Below, in pieces: positions 8,339 to 16,330 of a stretch of DNA of 64,000 nucleotides. This DNA is from Rossellomorea sp. SC111 (GTDB taxonomy: Bacteria; Bacillota; Bacilli; Bacillales; Bacillaceae_B). The stretch is from contig NZ_JANIOC010000009.1 in NCBI RefSeq assembly GCF_024733565.1, positions 108,801 through 172,800 on the forward strand, read 5' to 3'. The notes beneath the pieces are model-generated. The model was given only the letters and a program-made list of their open reading frames with translations. It was not told where the DNA came from and did not search any database. The stretch's first letter is position 1; the number at the start of each line of letters is the position of its first letter. A program made the translations under genes and the position numbers.

Positions 8339-9613
8339 TCAAGAAGAAACCGATGCCTTCACTTCCTGCACCACTTCCCCCCTCGTTTCCAGCGTCTTCA
8401 TAATCACATGATACATGACAGTCCCGGTCATACCGAAGATCAAGAGGATGCCGCCCATCATCAACGGACTGACCCACTCCCCTACGATGATGAGGAGGGA
8501 AGCAATGATCATGGCGCCATAATAGGTCAGGCTGTAGAAGGCCATATATGTGCTGCGGGCGTTGGACGGCGCCAGGTCCCCGATCATCGCCTGCTTGATC
8601 GGCACGTACATGAGCTCCCCGAACGTCCCGACAAAGCCCAGGATAAAGAGGAATAAAATATTGTTCGTGAAAGCAAAGGCGCTGAAACAAATGGAAAAGA
8701 TGAACATCCCCGTCACAAGCGTCCATCGGTCACTCCACTTTTTAAAAAGAAATAGTACGACTGCGGATAAGAGCACGACGATAATGGTATTTTCCGTCCG
8801 CAGGAATCCGAGCATCCTCGTACCGTCAAGCGTGAAGTCGAATCCCAGGAAAGAAGCCTGTTGCTCTGAGATATCCCTCTCAAGACGAATTCCGACGTAA
8901 TTAGTCAGGGATTGCTCCAGGGTGAAAATGAAAACGGCGCCGATGATATACATCATGAATAATTTATCTTTCAATACGGTTGAATAGTTTTGAACCATCT
9001 TGTTGGATGAAGAAGTGGTTTCAGTGGTGGCAGGTTCCGGTGTGTAGGTTTCTGTGATGAAGAAAATGGTAATCAGGACGGACAGGAGTGTGATCCCTGA
9101 TATCCCGAGGAATAATTCAAACAGGTACGTTTTAAATAGAAATGCCCCGATGATGCCTCCGATGGCAGTGGCGAGATTTCCAAGCCAGTAGCTGACGGTG
9201 AATACGAGCTTCCGTGAATCGGAATCGGTCACATCGATGATCATTGCTTGTGCTGCAGGCTGGAACATCCCCCCGGCAAACATATTGAGTACGAAAAACG
9301 CCGCTGTTACGTATGGCAGGTCGAACCACGGTGAATTGCATAGAGCAATGAAGAAGAACGTCGCCATTATTCCGAGTTCGGCAAAAATCATAATCTTCCG
9401 GCGACCGATCTTATCTGAGATATGCCCGCCGATAAATCCACCAACGATCCCGCTGATGACGATCAGGACAAGGATGACCCCCGTTTGAGTAGCACCGATC
9501 TTCTGGGCGAAATAGATGGCCATGAACGGAATGACCGCCATGGTGACAAGCCCTCCGAGGAACTGCATGGCAAGCCTTAGTTTCAGATTGGGATGAATGT
9601 CGCGTATTTTCAT
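8339..9613 (-). CDS. MFS transporter (drug efflux type)
   Basis: A 424-aa, 12-helix major facilitator. The loop 2-3 motif is GGHISDKIGRRKIMIF, matching the MFS motif A (GxxxDRxGRR). It resembles MdtH/YfkF-like drug:H+ antiporters. The start codon ATG overlaps the TGA stop of the upstream TetR gene by one base (TGATG), so translation is coupled; an in-frame GTG four codons earlier is less likely. Being cotranscribed with a TetR repressor suggests inducible export of a toxic compound. Confidence 0.85.
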   Translation of the reverse strand: MKIRDIHPNLKLRLAMQFLGGLVTMAVIPFMAIYFAQKIGATQTGVILVLIVISGIVGGFIGGHISDKIGRRKIMIFAELGIMATFFFIALCNSPWFDLPYVTAAFFVLNMFAGGMFQPAAQAMIIDVTDSDSRKLVFTVSYWLGNLATAIGGIIGAFLFKTYLFELFLGISGITLLSVLITIFFITETYTPEPATTETTSSSNKMVQNYSTVLKDKLFMMYIIGAVFIFTLEQSLTNYVGIRLERDISEQQASFLGFDFTLDGTRMLGFLRTENTIIVVLLSAVVLFLFKKWSDRWTLVTGMFIFSICFSAFAFTNNILFLFILGFVGTFGELMYVPIKQAMIGDLAPSNARSTYMAFYSLTYYGAMIIASLLIIVGEWVSPLMMGGILLIFGMTGTVMYHVIMKTLETRGEVVQEVKASVSS

Positions 9614-10218
9614 CACATATCCCACCCTTCCGTCACAGGACCGAATAACCGCAGGGCCTGTATTTTCATATTGCTCCAGATCAGATTCGTATAGTCATCG
9701 ATAAAGGTCAGCCTCAGCCCATTTAATAAGGAAACATACGATTGAGCCATCAGCACCGGTGACCCTTCATAGAAGCATCCCTCCTTTTGCCCTCTTTCAA
9801 TGACAGGATGAATGCGTTCTGCAAACACATCGACAAAGGCACTCAACTCTGCGAACAAGACGGGATACCTGTCCGGCCTCGCCAGTACCTGCTGTGAAAG
9901 GCGCAGGAAATCCTTATTCCTTGCAAACACATCCAGCTGGCAGTCGATCATATTCCGGACCATCTCCATCGGACTTCCACTGTACCGTTCCTCTATCTCA
10001 CTAAAATATGGCTTGATCTCTTCCAACGGTTCAAGGATCGCAGCTTCAAAGAGAACCTCTTTAGTAGCAAAGTATGTGAACACGGATCCGAAGCTGACCC
10101 CTGCCTCCTTGGCAATCGCTGAAATCGTCGTCTCGGCAAATCCATTTTCGCTGTATGTTTTGACGGCTGCTTCCAGGATAGCCGCTCTCTTTTTCATCAT
10201 TTTTTCCTCCCGCGACAT
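9613..10218 (-). CDS. TetR/AcrR family repressor
   Basis: A 201-aa TetR regulator. Residues 10-57 hold the DNA-binding helix-turn-helix (AIAKEAGVSFGSVFTYFATKEVLF), then an all-helical ligand-binding part. Strong ribosome site AAAGGAGGG upstream of ATG. Its promoter overlaps a near-perfect palindrome (10239-10262), so it probably represses itself and the coupled MFS gene. The inducer is unknown. Confidence 0.88.
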   Translation of the reverse strand: MSREEKMMKKRAAILEAAVKTYSENGFAETTISAIAKEAGVSFGSVFTYFATKEVLFEAAILEPLEEIKPYFSEIEERYSGSPMEMVRNMIDCQLDVFARNKDFLRLSQQVLARPDRYPVLFAELSAFVDVFAERIHPVIERGQKEGCFYEGSPVLMAQSYVSLLNGLRLTFIDDYTNLIWSNMKIQALRLFGPVTEGWDM

Positions 10219-10238
10219 GATGTTTCCCTCCTTTATTC

Positions 10239-10262
10239 AAAATTGATTGATTGATCAATTTT
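10239..10262 (-). promoter_or_regulatory. Operator palindrome of the TetR-MFS operon
   Basis: AAAATTGAT and ATCAATTTT are perfect 9-base arms around TGATTG. It lies directly downstream of the -10 of the TetR gene, the usual place for a TetR operator. Confidence 0.65.
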
Positions 10263-10263
10263 T

Positions 10264-10292
10264 ATTTTACTGTTATGTATTTCCAAGGTCAA
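10264..10292 (-). promoter_or_regulatory. SigA promoter of the TetR-MFS operon
   Basis: On the minus strand: TTGACC (10292-10287), 17-base spacer, TAAAAT (10269-10264), followed at once by the operator palindrome. Confidence 0.7.
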
Positions 10293-10307
10293 CGATTATT
10301 TTTCGAC

Positions 10308-10346
10308 AAAAAAACCGCTTTCTGGTGTGCCAACAACAGAAAGCGG
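10308..10346 (-). terminator. Terminator of the MarR gene
   Basis: CCGCTTTCTG and CAGAAAGCGG form a perfect 10-bp stem; on the minus strand it is followed by seven T. It separates the MarR gene from the TetR promoter. Confidence 0.85.
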
Positions 10347-10353
10347 ACTTATT

Positions 10354-10785
10354 TTATTCGTCAAACGCCCCGTTCATCCGGACCAGCAGTTCCCCGAATA
10401 CTTCCTTCTCCTCATCCGACCAGCCTTCAAGCATACCTTCATACCACTCGAGCCTCATGCGACTGTCAATAGCAAGCTTTTCCTTCCCTTGCTCAGTGAG
10501 GTCAAACAGGCTTACGCGTCCGTCACTTGGGTCTGAAAAGCGCTGGATGAGCTTCTTTGCCTCGAGTGCGGCCGCCTGTCTGGACAAAGTCGAAATATCC
10601 AGTTGGAACGCTTCGGCAAGCTCCTTCAATCGTGATGGTCCCTGTTCATCGAGCTGCCTCATCAGCAGGTATGCCGAGCGCTCCAAGATCCCGATTTTCC
10701 GATCGGACTGATCCCGGAAGACCGCCTTTCTGATCAAGGACGTCAACTCGTATTCAATCCGTTTTATCGAGTTCTCTTTGGACAT
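10354..10785 (-). CDS. MarR family regulator
   Basis: A 143-aa winged-helix regulator: DNA-recognition segment LAEAFQLDISTLSRQAAALE (about residues 56-75) and wing DPSDGRVSLFDLTEQG, both diagnostic of MarR. Ribosome site AAAGGAGGGAG upstream of ATG. It is divergent from the CidA/CidB-like pair, and two MarR-style palindromes fill the shared promoter region, so it likely controls that pair and itself. Confidence 0.85.
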   Translation of the reverse strand: MSKENSIKRIEYELTSLIRKAVFRDQSDRKIGILERSAYLLMRQLDEQGPSRLKELAEAFQLDISTLSRQAAALEAKKLIQRFSDPSDGRVSLFDLTEQGKEKLAIDSRMRLEWYEGMLEGWSDEEKEVFGELLVRMNGAFDE

Positions 10786-10826
10786 AGATCTCCCTCCTTT
10801 TTACGTCAGTCAACCTGACAGATTCA

Positions 10827-10881
10827 TTGACAACACTGCAGTTACTTGTATAATACAAGTATATAGTTGTATCGTACAAGT
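10827..10881 (+). promoter_or_regulatory. cidAB-like promoter with two MarR-type palindromes
   Basis: TTGACA (10827-10832), 16-base spacer, TATAAT (10849-10854). The -10 sits inside the perfect palindrome ACTTGTAT-A-ATACAAGT (10844-10860). A second, imperfect copy (10865-10881) is centred 21 bases on, two helical turns away. Binding would block RNA polymerase. Confidence 0.65.
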
Positions 10882-10894
10882 AATCCCAGGAAAA

Positions 10895-10908
10895 GTAAAG
10901 CGTTTTCA
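10895..10908 (+). promoter_or_regulatory. Near-consensus cre site upstream of the CidA-like gene
   Basis: Read on the minus strand, TGAAAACGCTTTAC matches 12 of 14 positions of the CcpA cre consensus TGWAANCGNTNWCA. It lies about 40 bases downstream of the -10, where CcpA could act as a roadblock. Weak evidence. Confidence 0.35.
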
Positions 10909-10951
10909 TTGAAAGGTGGGAAAAGGGTTTCCTTTCAGGAGGTCCCGTGTT

Positions 10952-11335
10952 ATGAAAATCATTCGAATCATCATCCAAATCGGCATTCTTTATGCCTTTT
11001 CCTTTATAGGAGGAACTGCCCAGCATCTCCTCCACCTTCCGATACCCGGAAGCATCATCGGCTTGATCCTGCTCCTTGCCTGCCTGTCGTTGAAAATTGT
11101 CCCTGTGATCATCGTCGAGGATGGCGCAAGCTTTTTACTCGCCATTCTCCCGCTATTATTCATCCCGGCCATGACAGGGGTCATGAATTATCCTTCTCTC
11201 TTATCAGGGACAGGTGCCGTGCTATTTCTCATTGTCGTCGTGAGTACCATCGTTACCATGGCTGTATCCGGTTTTGCCAGCCAGCACTTAGAAAAAAGAT
11301 CTGAAAGAAGGGAACAAGCATGCAGCAAGCACTGA
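10952..11335 (+). CDS. CidA/LrgA family holin-like membrane protein
   Basis: A 127-aa protein with four membrane helices and the family core LPIPGSIIGLILLLACLSL. The family pairs with CidB/LrgB; in B. subtilis one such pair (PftAB) moves pyruvate, while in staphylococci the proteins affect lysis. ATG 10952 lies 8 bases after AGGAGGT. Overlaps the next gene by 16 bases. Control by the divergent MarR gene rather than LytST or a LysR protein is unusual for the family. Confidence 0.85.
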   Translation: MKIIRIIIQIGILYAFSFIGGTAQHLLHLPIPGSIIGLILLLACLSLKIVPVIIVEDGASFLLAILPLLFIPAMTGVMNYPSLLSGTGAVLFLIVVVSTIVTMAVSGFASQHLEKRSERREQACSKH

Positions 11336-12012
11336 TCGCAATCGTGATCATCGCATTCACCGCCGTCCTTTATTTTTCCATGGTGAAGGTGTATCAGCGG
11401 TTTCCGTTTCCGATGCTGATTCCGGTCCTGACCACAACGATCGTGATCGTCGGACTTTTAGTCAGTATGCACATCCCATATAAAGATTACATGATCGGCG
11501 GGAAATGGATCCATTCCCTGCTTGGTCCCGCCGTCGTCGCCCTTGCGTATCCCTTATATAAGCAGCGGAAGATCCTGATGAAGTATCGCTTCCCGATCAT
11601 CGGAGGCGTCTTCGCAGGACTTCTGACCGGAATGGTGAGCGGGCTCATGTTTGCACGCATTCTCGGCATCGACCATGAGCTAATCCTTTCCATCGTGCCG
11701 AAATCGATCACGACACCCGTCGCCATCCAGATTGCATCAGGTCTCGGGGGAGTCCCGGCCATGACCGTCGTCTTCGTCATGATCGCCGGATTCTCAGGGG
11801 TCATCCTCGGACCGATGATCCTGAAAATGGGCCGCATCCATAGCTCACTCGGACGCGGAATCGCCTTAGGCAGCGCATCCCACGCCCTCGGTACGTCGAA
11901 AGCGATGGAATACGGGGAGTTGACCGTCTCCATGAGTTCCGTGTCCATGACGTTGAGTGCCCTGCTAGGCTCTGTGTTTGGTCCGATTGTGGTGTGGGTG
12001 TTTCATGTGTGA
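11320..12012 (+). CDS. CidB/LrgB family membrane protein
   Basis: A 230-aa polytopic partner of the preceding gene. The diagnostic segment is ILSIVPKSITTPVAIQIASG, plus GSASHALGTSKAMEYGE near the C-terminus, both nearly invariant in LrgB/CidB proteins. Overlapping start with AAGGGA upstream shows coupled translation. Probable role: metabolite (possibly pyruvate) transport or holin-like function together with the CidA-like subunit. Confidence 0.88.
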   Translation: MQQALIAIVIIAFTAVLYFSMVKVYQRFPFPMLIPVLTTTIVIVGLLVSMHIPYKDYMIGGKWIHSLLGPAVVALAYPLYKQRKILMKYRFPIIGGVFAGLLTGMVSGLMFARILGIDHELILSIVPKSITTPVAIQIASGLGGVPAMTVVFVMIAGFSGVILGPMILKMGRIHSSLGRGIALGSASHALGTSKAMEYGELTVSMSSVSMTLSALLGSVFGPIVVWVFHV

Positions 12013-12049
12013 TGGGGGTGTTTAGGCAGACTAAGATTTTTCGACAAAC

Positions 12050-12300
12050 TGGGCATGTATAGAATTTCGGGATCGTTTATTTGATATGAGGTTTATACTT
12101 TGAGGACTGGGAGCATATTTTTCTATCGGGATCATAAATCTGATAAGTGAGCATTCCTTATGTATCTGGAGCGTATATCCGAAATAAGATACATATCTTT
12201 TGGACCCGGACCGTATTTCCGAAGCAATGTGCATATCCTGTAAATTAAAAGCTTAAAGAAAGAATACCGACCCATATATCGGAACAGACTTATAGTAATA
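12050..12300. repeat. Degenerate tandem repeat tract, 20/40-base period
   Basis: Copies of a loosely conserved unit beginning GGGATCrTwwAT or GGAsCGTATwTCCGAA start at 12069, 12109, 12128, 12168 and 12208, giving spacings of 40, 19, 40 and 40; weaker units are seen near 12050 and 12269. Each 40-base unit looks like two 20-base halves, the second containing CATATC. The tract lies between cidB and a rho-independent terminator, so it may be the 3' untranslated part of that mRNA. Short minus-strand frames across it repeat the same peptide and are not genes. Confidence 0.5.
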
Positions 12301-12347
12301 GCCAACATATGAAAGAAAAACAGAAATGAATACACTAAGTTGTCCAC

Positions 12348-12375
12348 AAAGACCCGTTCATACCGGGTCTTTTTC
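12348..12375 (+). terminator. Terminator downstream of the repeat tract
   Basis: AAAGACCCG and CGGGTCTTT with a 7-base loop, followed by a T-rich tail. Strong in the plus direction only; first clear stop signal after the cidAB-like pair. Confidence 0.85.
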
Positions 12376-12449
12376 TATTTTTCCGTTTACGGTACTTCAG
12401 ATACGAACAGAATGATACCAAGTATCCTACATGGAAAGGAACAAATGAT

Positions 12450-13649
12450 ATGTCGAAAAATAAGATTGGTTATTCCCTTTTAATCGTCATGATTCTTGTA
12501 CTCATTCTGTCCTACTTCGCCATCAACCCGATCGGGAGTGAAAATCGTGAAGTAGACTCCCAAAGCCTGATTTCCAACATGACCCTCGATGAAAAAATCG
12601 GCCAGATGCTCGTAGCAGGTGTCAATGGAACGCAAATGGATGAGCCGACGAAGGATTTGATCCAAAAGCATAAAGTCGGAGGATTTATCTTCTTCTCGGA
12701 TCATTTAAAAGGACCGGAGCAAACCGTCCGTTTTGTAAACCAACTGAAAAAAGCAAACGCCGATAACCCTCTTCCCCTCCTATTAAGCGTCGATCAGGAA
12801 GGCGGGAACGTGACGCGACTCCCTGGAGGACTCGTGAATTTCCCTACCAATCAACAAATTGGAAACGCGAACGATCCGGACGTTTCCTATGAAGTGGGGA
12901 CCCTTCTCGGCAAAGAGCTGAAAGACTTCGGATTCAATTTGAACTTCGCTCCCGTCCTGGACGTAAACAGCAATCCGGATAACCCGATCATCGGCGACCG
13001 CTCCTTCAGCCCGGACCCTGATATTGTGAGCGAACTAGGAATCCAGACGATGAAAGGGATTCAATCCCAAAACATCCTGTCATCGATCAAACACTTCCCT
13101 GGTCACGGTGACACATCCGTAGATTCACATCTGGCCCTTCCTGTCGTGAACAAAAGCTTACAGGAACTCGAGTCCCTGGAACTGATTCCATTCAGGCGTG
13201 CCATCAATGATGGAGCCGACCTTGTAATGGTTGCCCATATCCTGCTTCCCAAACTCGATGACAGCTATCCGTCATCATTATCGGAGGCCATCGTGACGGA
13301 TCTTTTACGTAAGAAACTGAACTATAATGGCGTCGTCATCACGGATGATATGACCATGAAAGCCGTGACGGACAACTACGGAATGGGAGAAGCTGCAGTG
13401 CAATCCGTCAAAGCCGGCAGTGACCTGATCCTCATCGCCCACGATGCTCAAAAGGCAGTGACAGCTATGGAAGCACTGAAATCTGCCGTTAAAAATGGGG
13501 AAATTTCAGAGGAGCGAATAGATGAAAGCGTGCAGAGAATCATCAACCTCAAACAAAAGTACCATCTGAAAGATACTCAAACAGGTGAAGTCGACCTAAC
13601 GGAACTAAATCAAGCGATCAAATCAGTCAATTCGAAAATCACACCATAA
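12450..13649 (+). CDS. nagZ: Beta-N-acetylhexosaminidase (GH3, NagZ-like)
   Basis: A 399-aa glycoside hydrolase family 3 enzyme with an N-terminal membrane anchor (residues 9-27). It carries KHFPGHGDTSVDSH (from Lys214), the NagZ loop with the His/Asp acid-base pair, and ITDDMTM near residues 297-301 with the catalytic Asp. It should remove GlcNAc from muropeptides outside the cell during wall turnover. Single-domain length, without the C-terminal domain of B. subtilis NagZ. AAAGGA lies 9 bases before ATG. Confidence 0.9.
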   Translation: MSKNKIGYSLLIVMILVLILSYFAINPIGSENREVDSQSLISNMTLDEKIGQMLVAGVNGTQMDEPTKDLIQKHKVGGFIFFSDHLKGPEQTVRFVNQLKKANADNPLPLLLSVDQEGGNVTRLPGGLVNFPTNQQIGNANDPDVSYEVGTLLGKELKDFGFNLNFAPVLDVNSNPDNPIIGDRSFSPDPDIVSELGIQTMKGIQSQNILSSIKHFPGHGDTSVDSHLALPVVNKSLQELESLELIPFRRAINDGADLVMVAHILLPKLDDSYPSSLSEAIVTDLLRKKLNYNGVVITDDMTMKAVTDNYGMGEAAVQSVKAGSDLILIAHDAQKAVTAMEALKSAVKNGEISEERIDESVQRIINLKQKYHLKDTQTGEVDLTELNQAIKSVNSKITP

Positions 13650-13656
13650 TAAAAAG

Positions 13657-13690
13657 CGGATCTCTCTTAGTGAGAAATCCGTTTTTTTTT
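13657..13690 (+). terminator. Terminator of nagZ
   Basis: CGGATCTCTC and GAGAAATCCG form a 10-bp stem with one mismatch, then a run of T. Confidence 0.85.
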
Positions 13691-13871
13691 AGGACAGTGC
13701 TCTTTCAAATATGATTTCATAATCCGTCGGTTTTCCGTGGCCATTGTACCTGAGCGGAAGCACCTGGACGAGCCGCCATCCCTCAGCGGCATACTCCTCA
13801 ATGATCTCCCTGTGCTTTGGCTCGGTGAAAAATCCACCTAGGCTGGTTTGGACGTAAGTGTATTCGTACAT
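13689..13871 (-). CDS. DUF4177 domain small protein
   Basis: A 60-aa protein matching DUF4177 throughout: MYEYTYVQ start, EEYAAEGWRLVQVLPL core, YEIIFER end. Function unknown; members are often stand-alone small cytosolic proteins. GGAGG lies 7 bases before the ATG. Confidence 0.8.
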   Translation of the reverse strand: MYEYTYVQTSLGGFFTEPKHREIIEEYAAEGWRLVQVLPLRYNGHGKPTDYEIIFERALS

Positions 13872-13899
13872 GGTTGCACCTCCGTGGGTTTTTCTTACT

Positions 13900-14667
13900 T
13901 TACGTATTCACGGTACTTGAGGTTTCAAATTTCTCGTCGGAATGGACAAGTTCCATCAGCTTTTCAACTGCCTTTATAACCACCAATGGTTCATCCCTTT
14001 GAATATAATGAGCACTATTCTTAGCAAGCACAAATTCACCCTTAGAAGAACTCAGTGCCATCTCCCTCTGCATGTCATTCCACAATTCCTGGGATGCTTC
14101 TGAATAATGATCTTTTTTACCAGCGGAAAGTACTATGACCGGCATGCTTAATGTCTTCTTATATTCTTTTAACTGCCCCAAGCTTTCCATAAATTCTTGG
14201 TAATTGCCTTCTCGTACAAATTGCTTGCGATATGCTTCCTGGAAATCACTCGGCATCGTAGGAAGGAAACGTTCTCTATAACCCACAGGTGTCGAGTCAA
14301 CCAGTACCAAGCCCGCGACTTCTTCAGGATATTCATGAGCATATACACTCACATTCACTCCACCGAAAGAGTGCCCGACCAATATGTAAGGAGGCTTGAT
14401 ATTCAAGCTACACAACAACTCCTTTAGCTCTTTTACCATCTCGCGGCTCGTCCTTGGATTCGGGCTCTTCTCGCTTGCCCCAAGTCCGGCACGATCATAT
14501 ATCAGTACTTCTGTTATCCCAGATAACTCTCCGATCACGGGATCCCATGCTTTCGAATAATCTCCGTAACCTGCATCCATCACCACAGTGGGTTTACCGT
14601 TTTTCTCCCCCATCAGTTTGGCGTATAATTTGAAATCGTTTACCGATACGAGTGTTTCTTTTTTCAT
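13900..14667 (-). CDS. Alpha/beta hydrolase
   Basis: A 255-aa alpha/beta hydrolase. Nucleophile elbow GHSFGG (about residues 98-103), oxyanion region DAGYGDYSKAWDP, later Asp in VIVLSAGKKDHYSEASQ, and catalytic His in NSAHYIQRDEP complete the triad. Probably an esterase or lactonase; substrate unknown. Starts 6 bases after the stop of the upstream MBL gene, so the two are cotranscribed. Confidence 0.85.
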   Translation of the reverse strand: MKKETLVSVNDFKLYAKLMGEKNGKPTVVMDAGYGDYSKAWDPVIGELSGITEVLIYDRAGLGASEKSPNPRTSREMVKELKELLCSLNIKPPYILVGHSFGGVNVSVYAHEYPEEVAGLVLVDSTPVGYRERFLPTMPSDFQEAYRKQFVREGNYQEFMESLGQLKEYKKTLSMPVIVLSAGKKDHYSEASQELWNDMQREMALSSSKGEFVLAKNSAHYIQRDEPLVVIKAVEKLMELVHSDEKFETSSTVNT

Positions 14668-14673
14668 TTTTCA

Positions 14674-15582
14674 CTAAGTCCTCTCTTCGCTTTTTACTTT
14701 TTTAACATTCTGGAAGTATACCTCTGGAGAAGACCAATCATTAAACAAAGGAGGGATTGCAGGGGTGTCTACATGTTGACTGGACAGTAGGTGTGTAATA
14801 TATTGAATCATTTTATCAATGTCCTCTTTTTTCCCGATCGGTCCGTGTCCGGGGATGACCATTTCGATATCCAGCTCCATTACTTCTTGTAAAATCTCTA
14901 CCCACTGTTTTGGATCGCTCTCCTCAAAGAATGTCGGATGACAGTGAACGAACACAAGGTCCCCCATAAGAATCACCTTTTCTTCCGGAATGTAAAGCAT
15001 GGCATCACAAAAAGAGTGGCCGCCTCCTAACGTAAACATCTTCGCCCGTCGTTTTGTTCCCTGTAAACTCTTCTCTTCTATAAATGTTTCATTAGGCAAA
15101 GTCAATTCCAGGTCAGGTAACGACCGTTTCATTTCATATAAAAAGCTCACTTGATCTTGAAGGGCTGATTCCCCGGTTTCATCGAGCTGCTTCTCAAGAG
15201 ATTCTATATATTGAGTGAGTCCGTCGATGTCCGCTTTCTGCTTCTTTATTCTAGGAGGATGGATGTCTTTCATTTTTTCTAATGTGGTCTCGCTTGAGAT
15301 GATTTGAATGTCCTTAAACGATTGATTGCCCCGGATATGATCTCCGTGATAATGGCTATTTACAACGCACGTGACTCTCTGATTTGTGATTTTTTCAGCA
15401 GCATCTCTCAAAGCTTCCGACGCCTGCTGGGTGTTAAACGTATCAAATACAACTACTTGATCTCCTAAATCCACAAATCCCGCATTTCCTACTGCCCCGC
15501 CCCCTGGCTTTGCTATTGCAGCGTAGATGCCGTGTTTGACTTTTTTTAGTGTAAAGTGTTTGCTGTTGAACTCATCGATCAT
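14674..15582 (-). CDS. MBL-fold metallo-hydrolase
   Basis: A 302-aa metallo-beta-lactamase-fold enzyme with zinc motif NSHYHGDHIRGN, later His in GGGHSFCDA, Asp in LMGDLVF and His in IPGHGPIG, so the binuclear site is complete. A helical insert rich in Lys, Asp and Glu lies between about residues 110 and 150. ATG 15582 is chosen because AAAGGGGTGG precedes it; upstream in-frame ATGs fall inside the preceding gene. Second MBL protein of the window, not closely similar to the one at 1316-1999. Confidence 0.82.
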   Translation of the reverse strand: MIDEFNSKHFTLKKVKHGIYAAIAKPGGGAVGNAGFVDLGDQVVVFDTFNTQQASEALRDAAEKITNQRVTCVVNSHYHGDHIRGNQSFKDIQIISSETTLEKMKDIHPPRIKKQKADIDGLTQYIESLEKQLDETGESALQDQVSFLYEMKRSLPDLELTLPNETFIEEKSLQGTKRRAKMFTLGGGHSFCDAMLYIPEEKVILMGDLVFVHCHPTFFEESDPKQWVEILQEVMELDIEMVIPGHGPIGKKEDIDKMIQYITHLLSSQHVDTPAIPPLFNDWSSPEVYFQNVKKVKSEERT

Positions 15583-15595
15583 TCGCTCCACCCCT

Positions 15596-16330
15596 TTATT
15601 GAAAATATTCATTCGGCGAAACCACGTCCACCAACCCACTCTCCTTCAGAAACTGAGTCACCAGGTGCACATGTCCCGACCCGATAATCAACAGTGTACG
15701 GTCATCAGGCAAGGTACTGAGTTCAGCGAGGTTCGAGTAGATGATTAAATTCCGTTGGTACCACCATCTCACCCAATCGATTCCAATATAGCTGGTTTCC
15801 CTGCCAATACGCGCTATCGCCATATACATTTCGTGATCGAGTTGAACCCTCGACTCTGAATTACTTTGTTTGACCATTTCATAAATATTGGGCGGATCCA
15901 TGTTTAATTGGAGCTTTGTACGGTATGTATCATTAATGTGTTGATACATATCAGGCTGCTCATTCTTCGCCCATTCCATGACCTGCCCCAATCCAAGGTT
16001 TCCGACATTGTCCATCCAATCAACGGCATAGAGTTCATTATGATGCAACTCAGATGCCAGTCGAAATCCAAACTGATGAATTTCATCCACCTCCAATGCT
16101 AAGTCTTCGTTTAGATATTTGCGGAACTCTTCATTAAGTGATTCATTCTTGTCCTTCTCCACTTCCAATGCGATCTTAGTAGGCTTGAACTCTTTCAAAC
16201 TGTTCACGACTTCCTTGATTTCATTTTGCCTATCATTTAACAAAACATCATCAAGCTCCACATGCTGAAGATCTGGAGTATAGCGCATATGAAATGTTCC
16301 CAGGACCATCACTTTCGGTTTTGTATTCAT
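15596..16330 (-). CDS. DUF5694 (TraB/ChaN-like) protein
   Basis: A 244-aa protein starting KVMVLGTFHMRYTPD, the DUF5694 hallmark, with a later KIALEVEKDKNE strand and LLIIGSGHVHLVTQFL near the end. These match the metal-dependent TraB/TIKI fold, where a GTFH and a GxGH motif flank the site. Activity unknown. Overlaps the kinase-like gene upstream by four bases (ATGA). Confidence 0.75.
   Translation of the reverse strand: MNTKPKVMVLGTFHMRYTPDLQHVELDDVLLNDRQNEIKEVVNSLKEFKPTKIALEVEKDKNESLNEEFRKYLNEDLALEVDEIHQFGFRLASELHHNELYAVDWMDNVGNLGLGQVMEWAKNEQPDMYQHINDTYRTKLQLNMDPPNIYEMVKQSNSESRVQLDHEMYMAIARIGRETSYIGIDWVRWWYQRNLIIYSNLAELSTLPDDRTLLIIGSGHVHLVTQFLKESGLVDVVSPNEYFQ

Noticed and set aside
12050..12300. 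CRISPR array
   Set aside because: Units are imperfect, spacing is irregular (40, 19, 40, 40), there are no unique spacers and no cas genes.
12031..12347. Two overlapping minus-strand frames
   Set aside because: They translate the degenerate repeat tract and repeat the same short peptide; no start signals.
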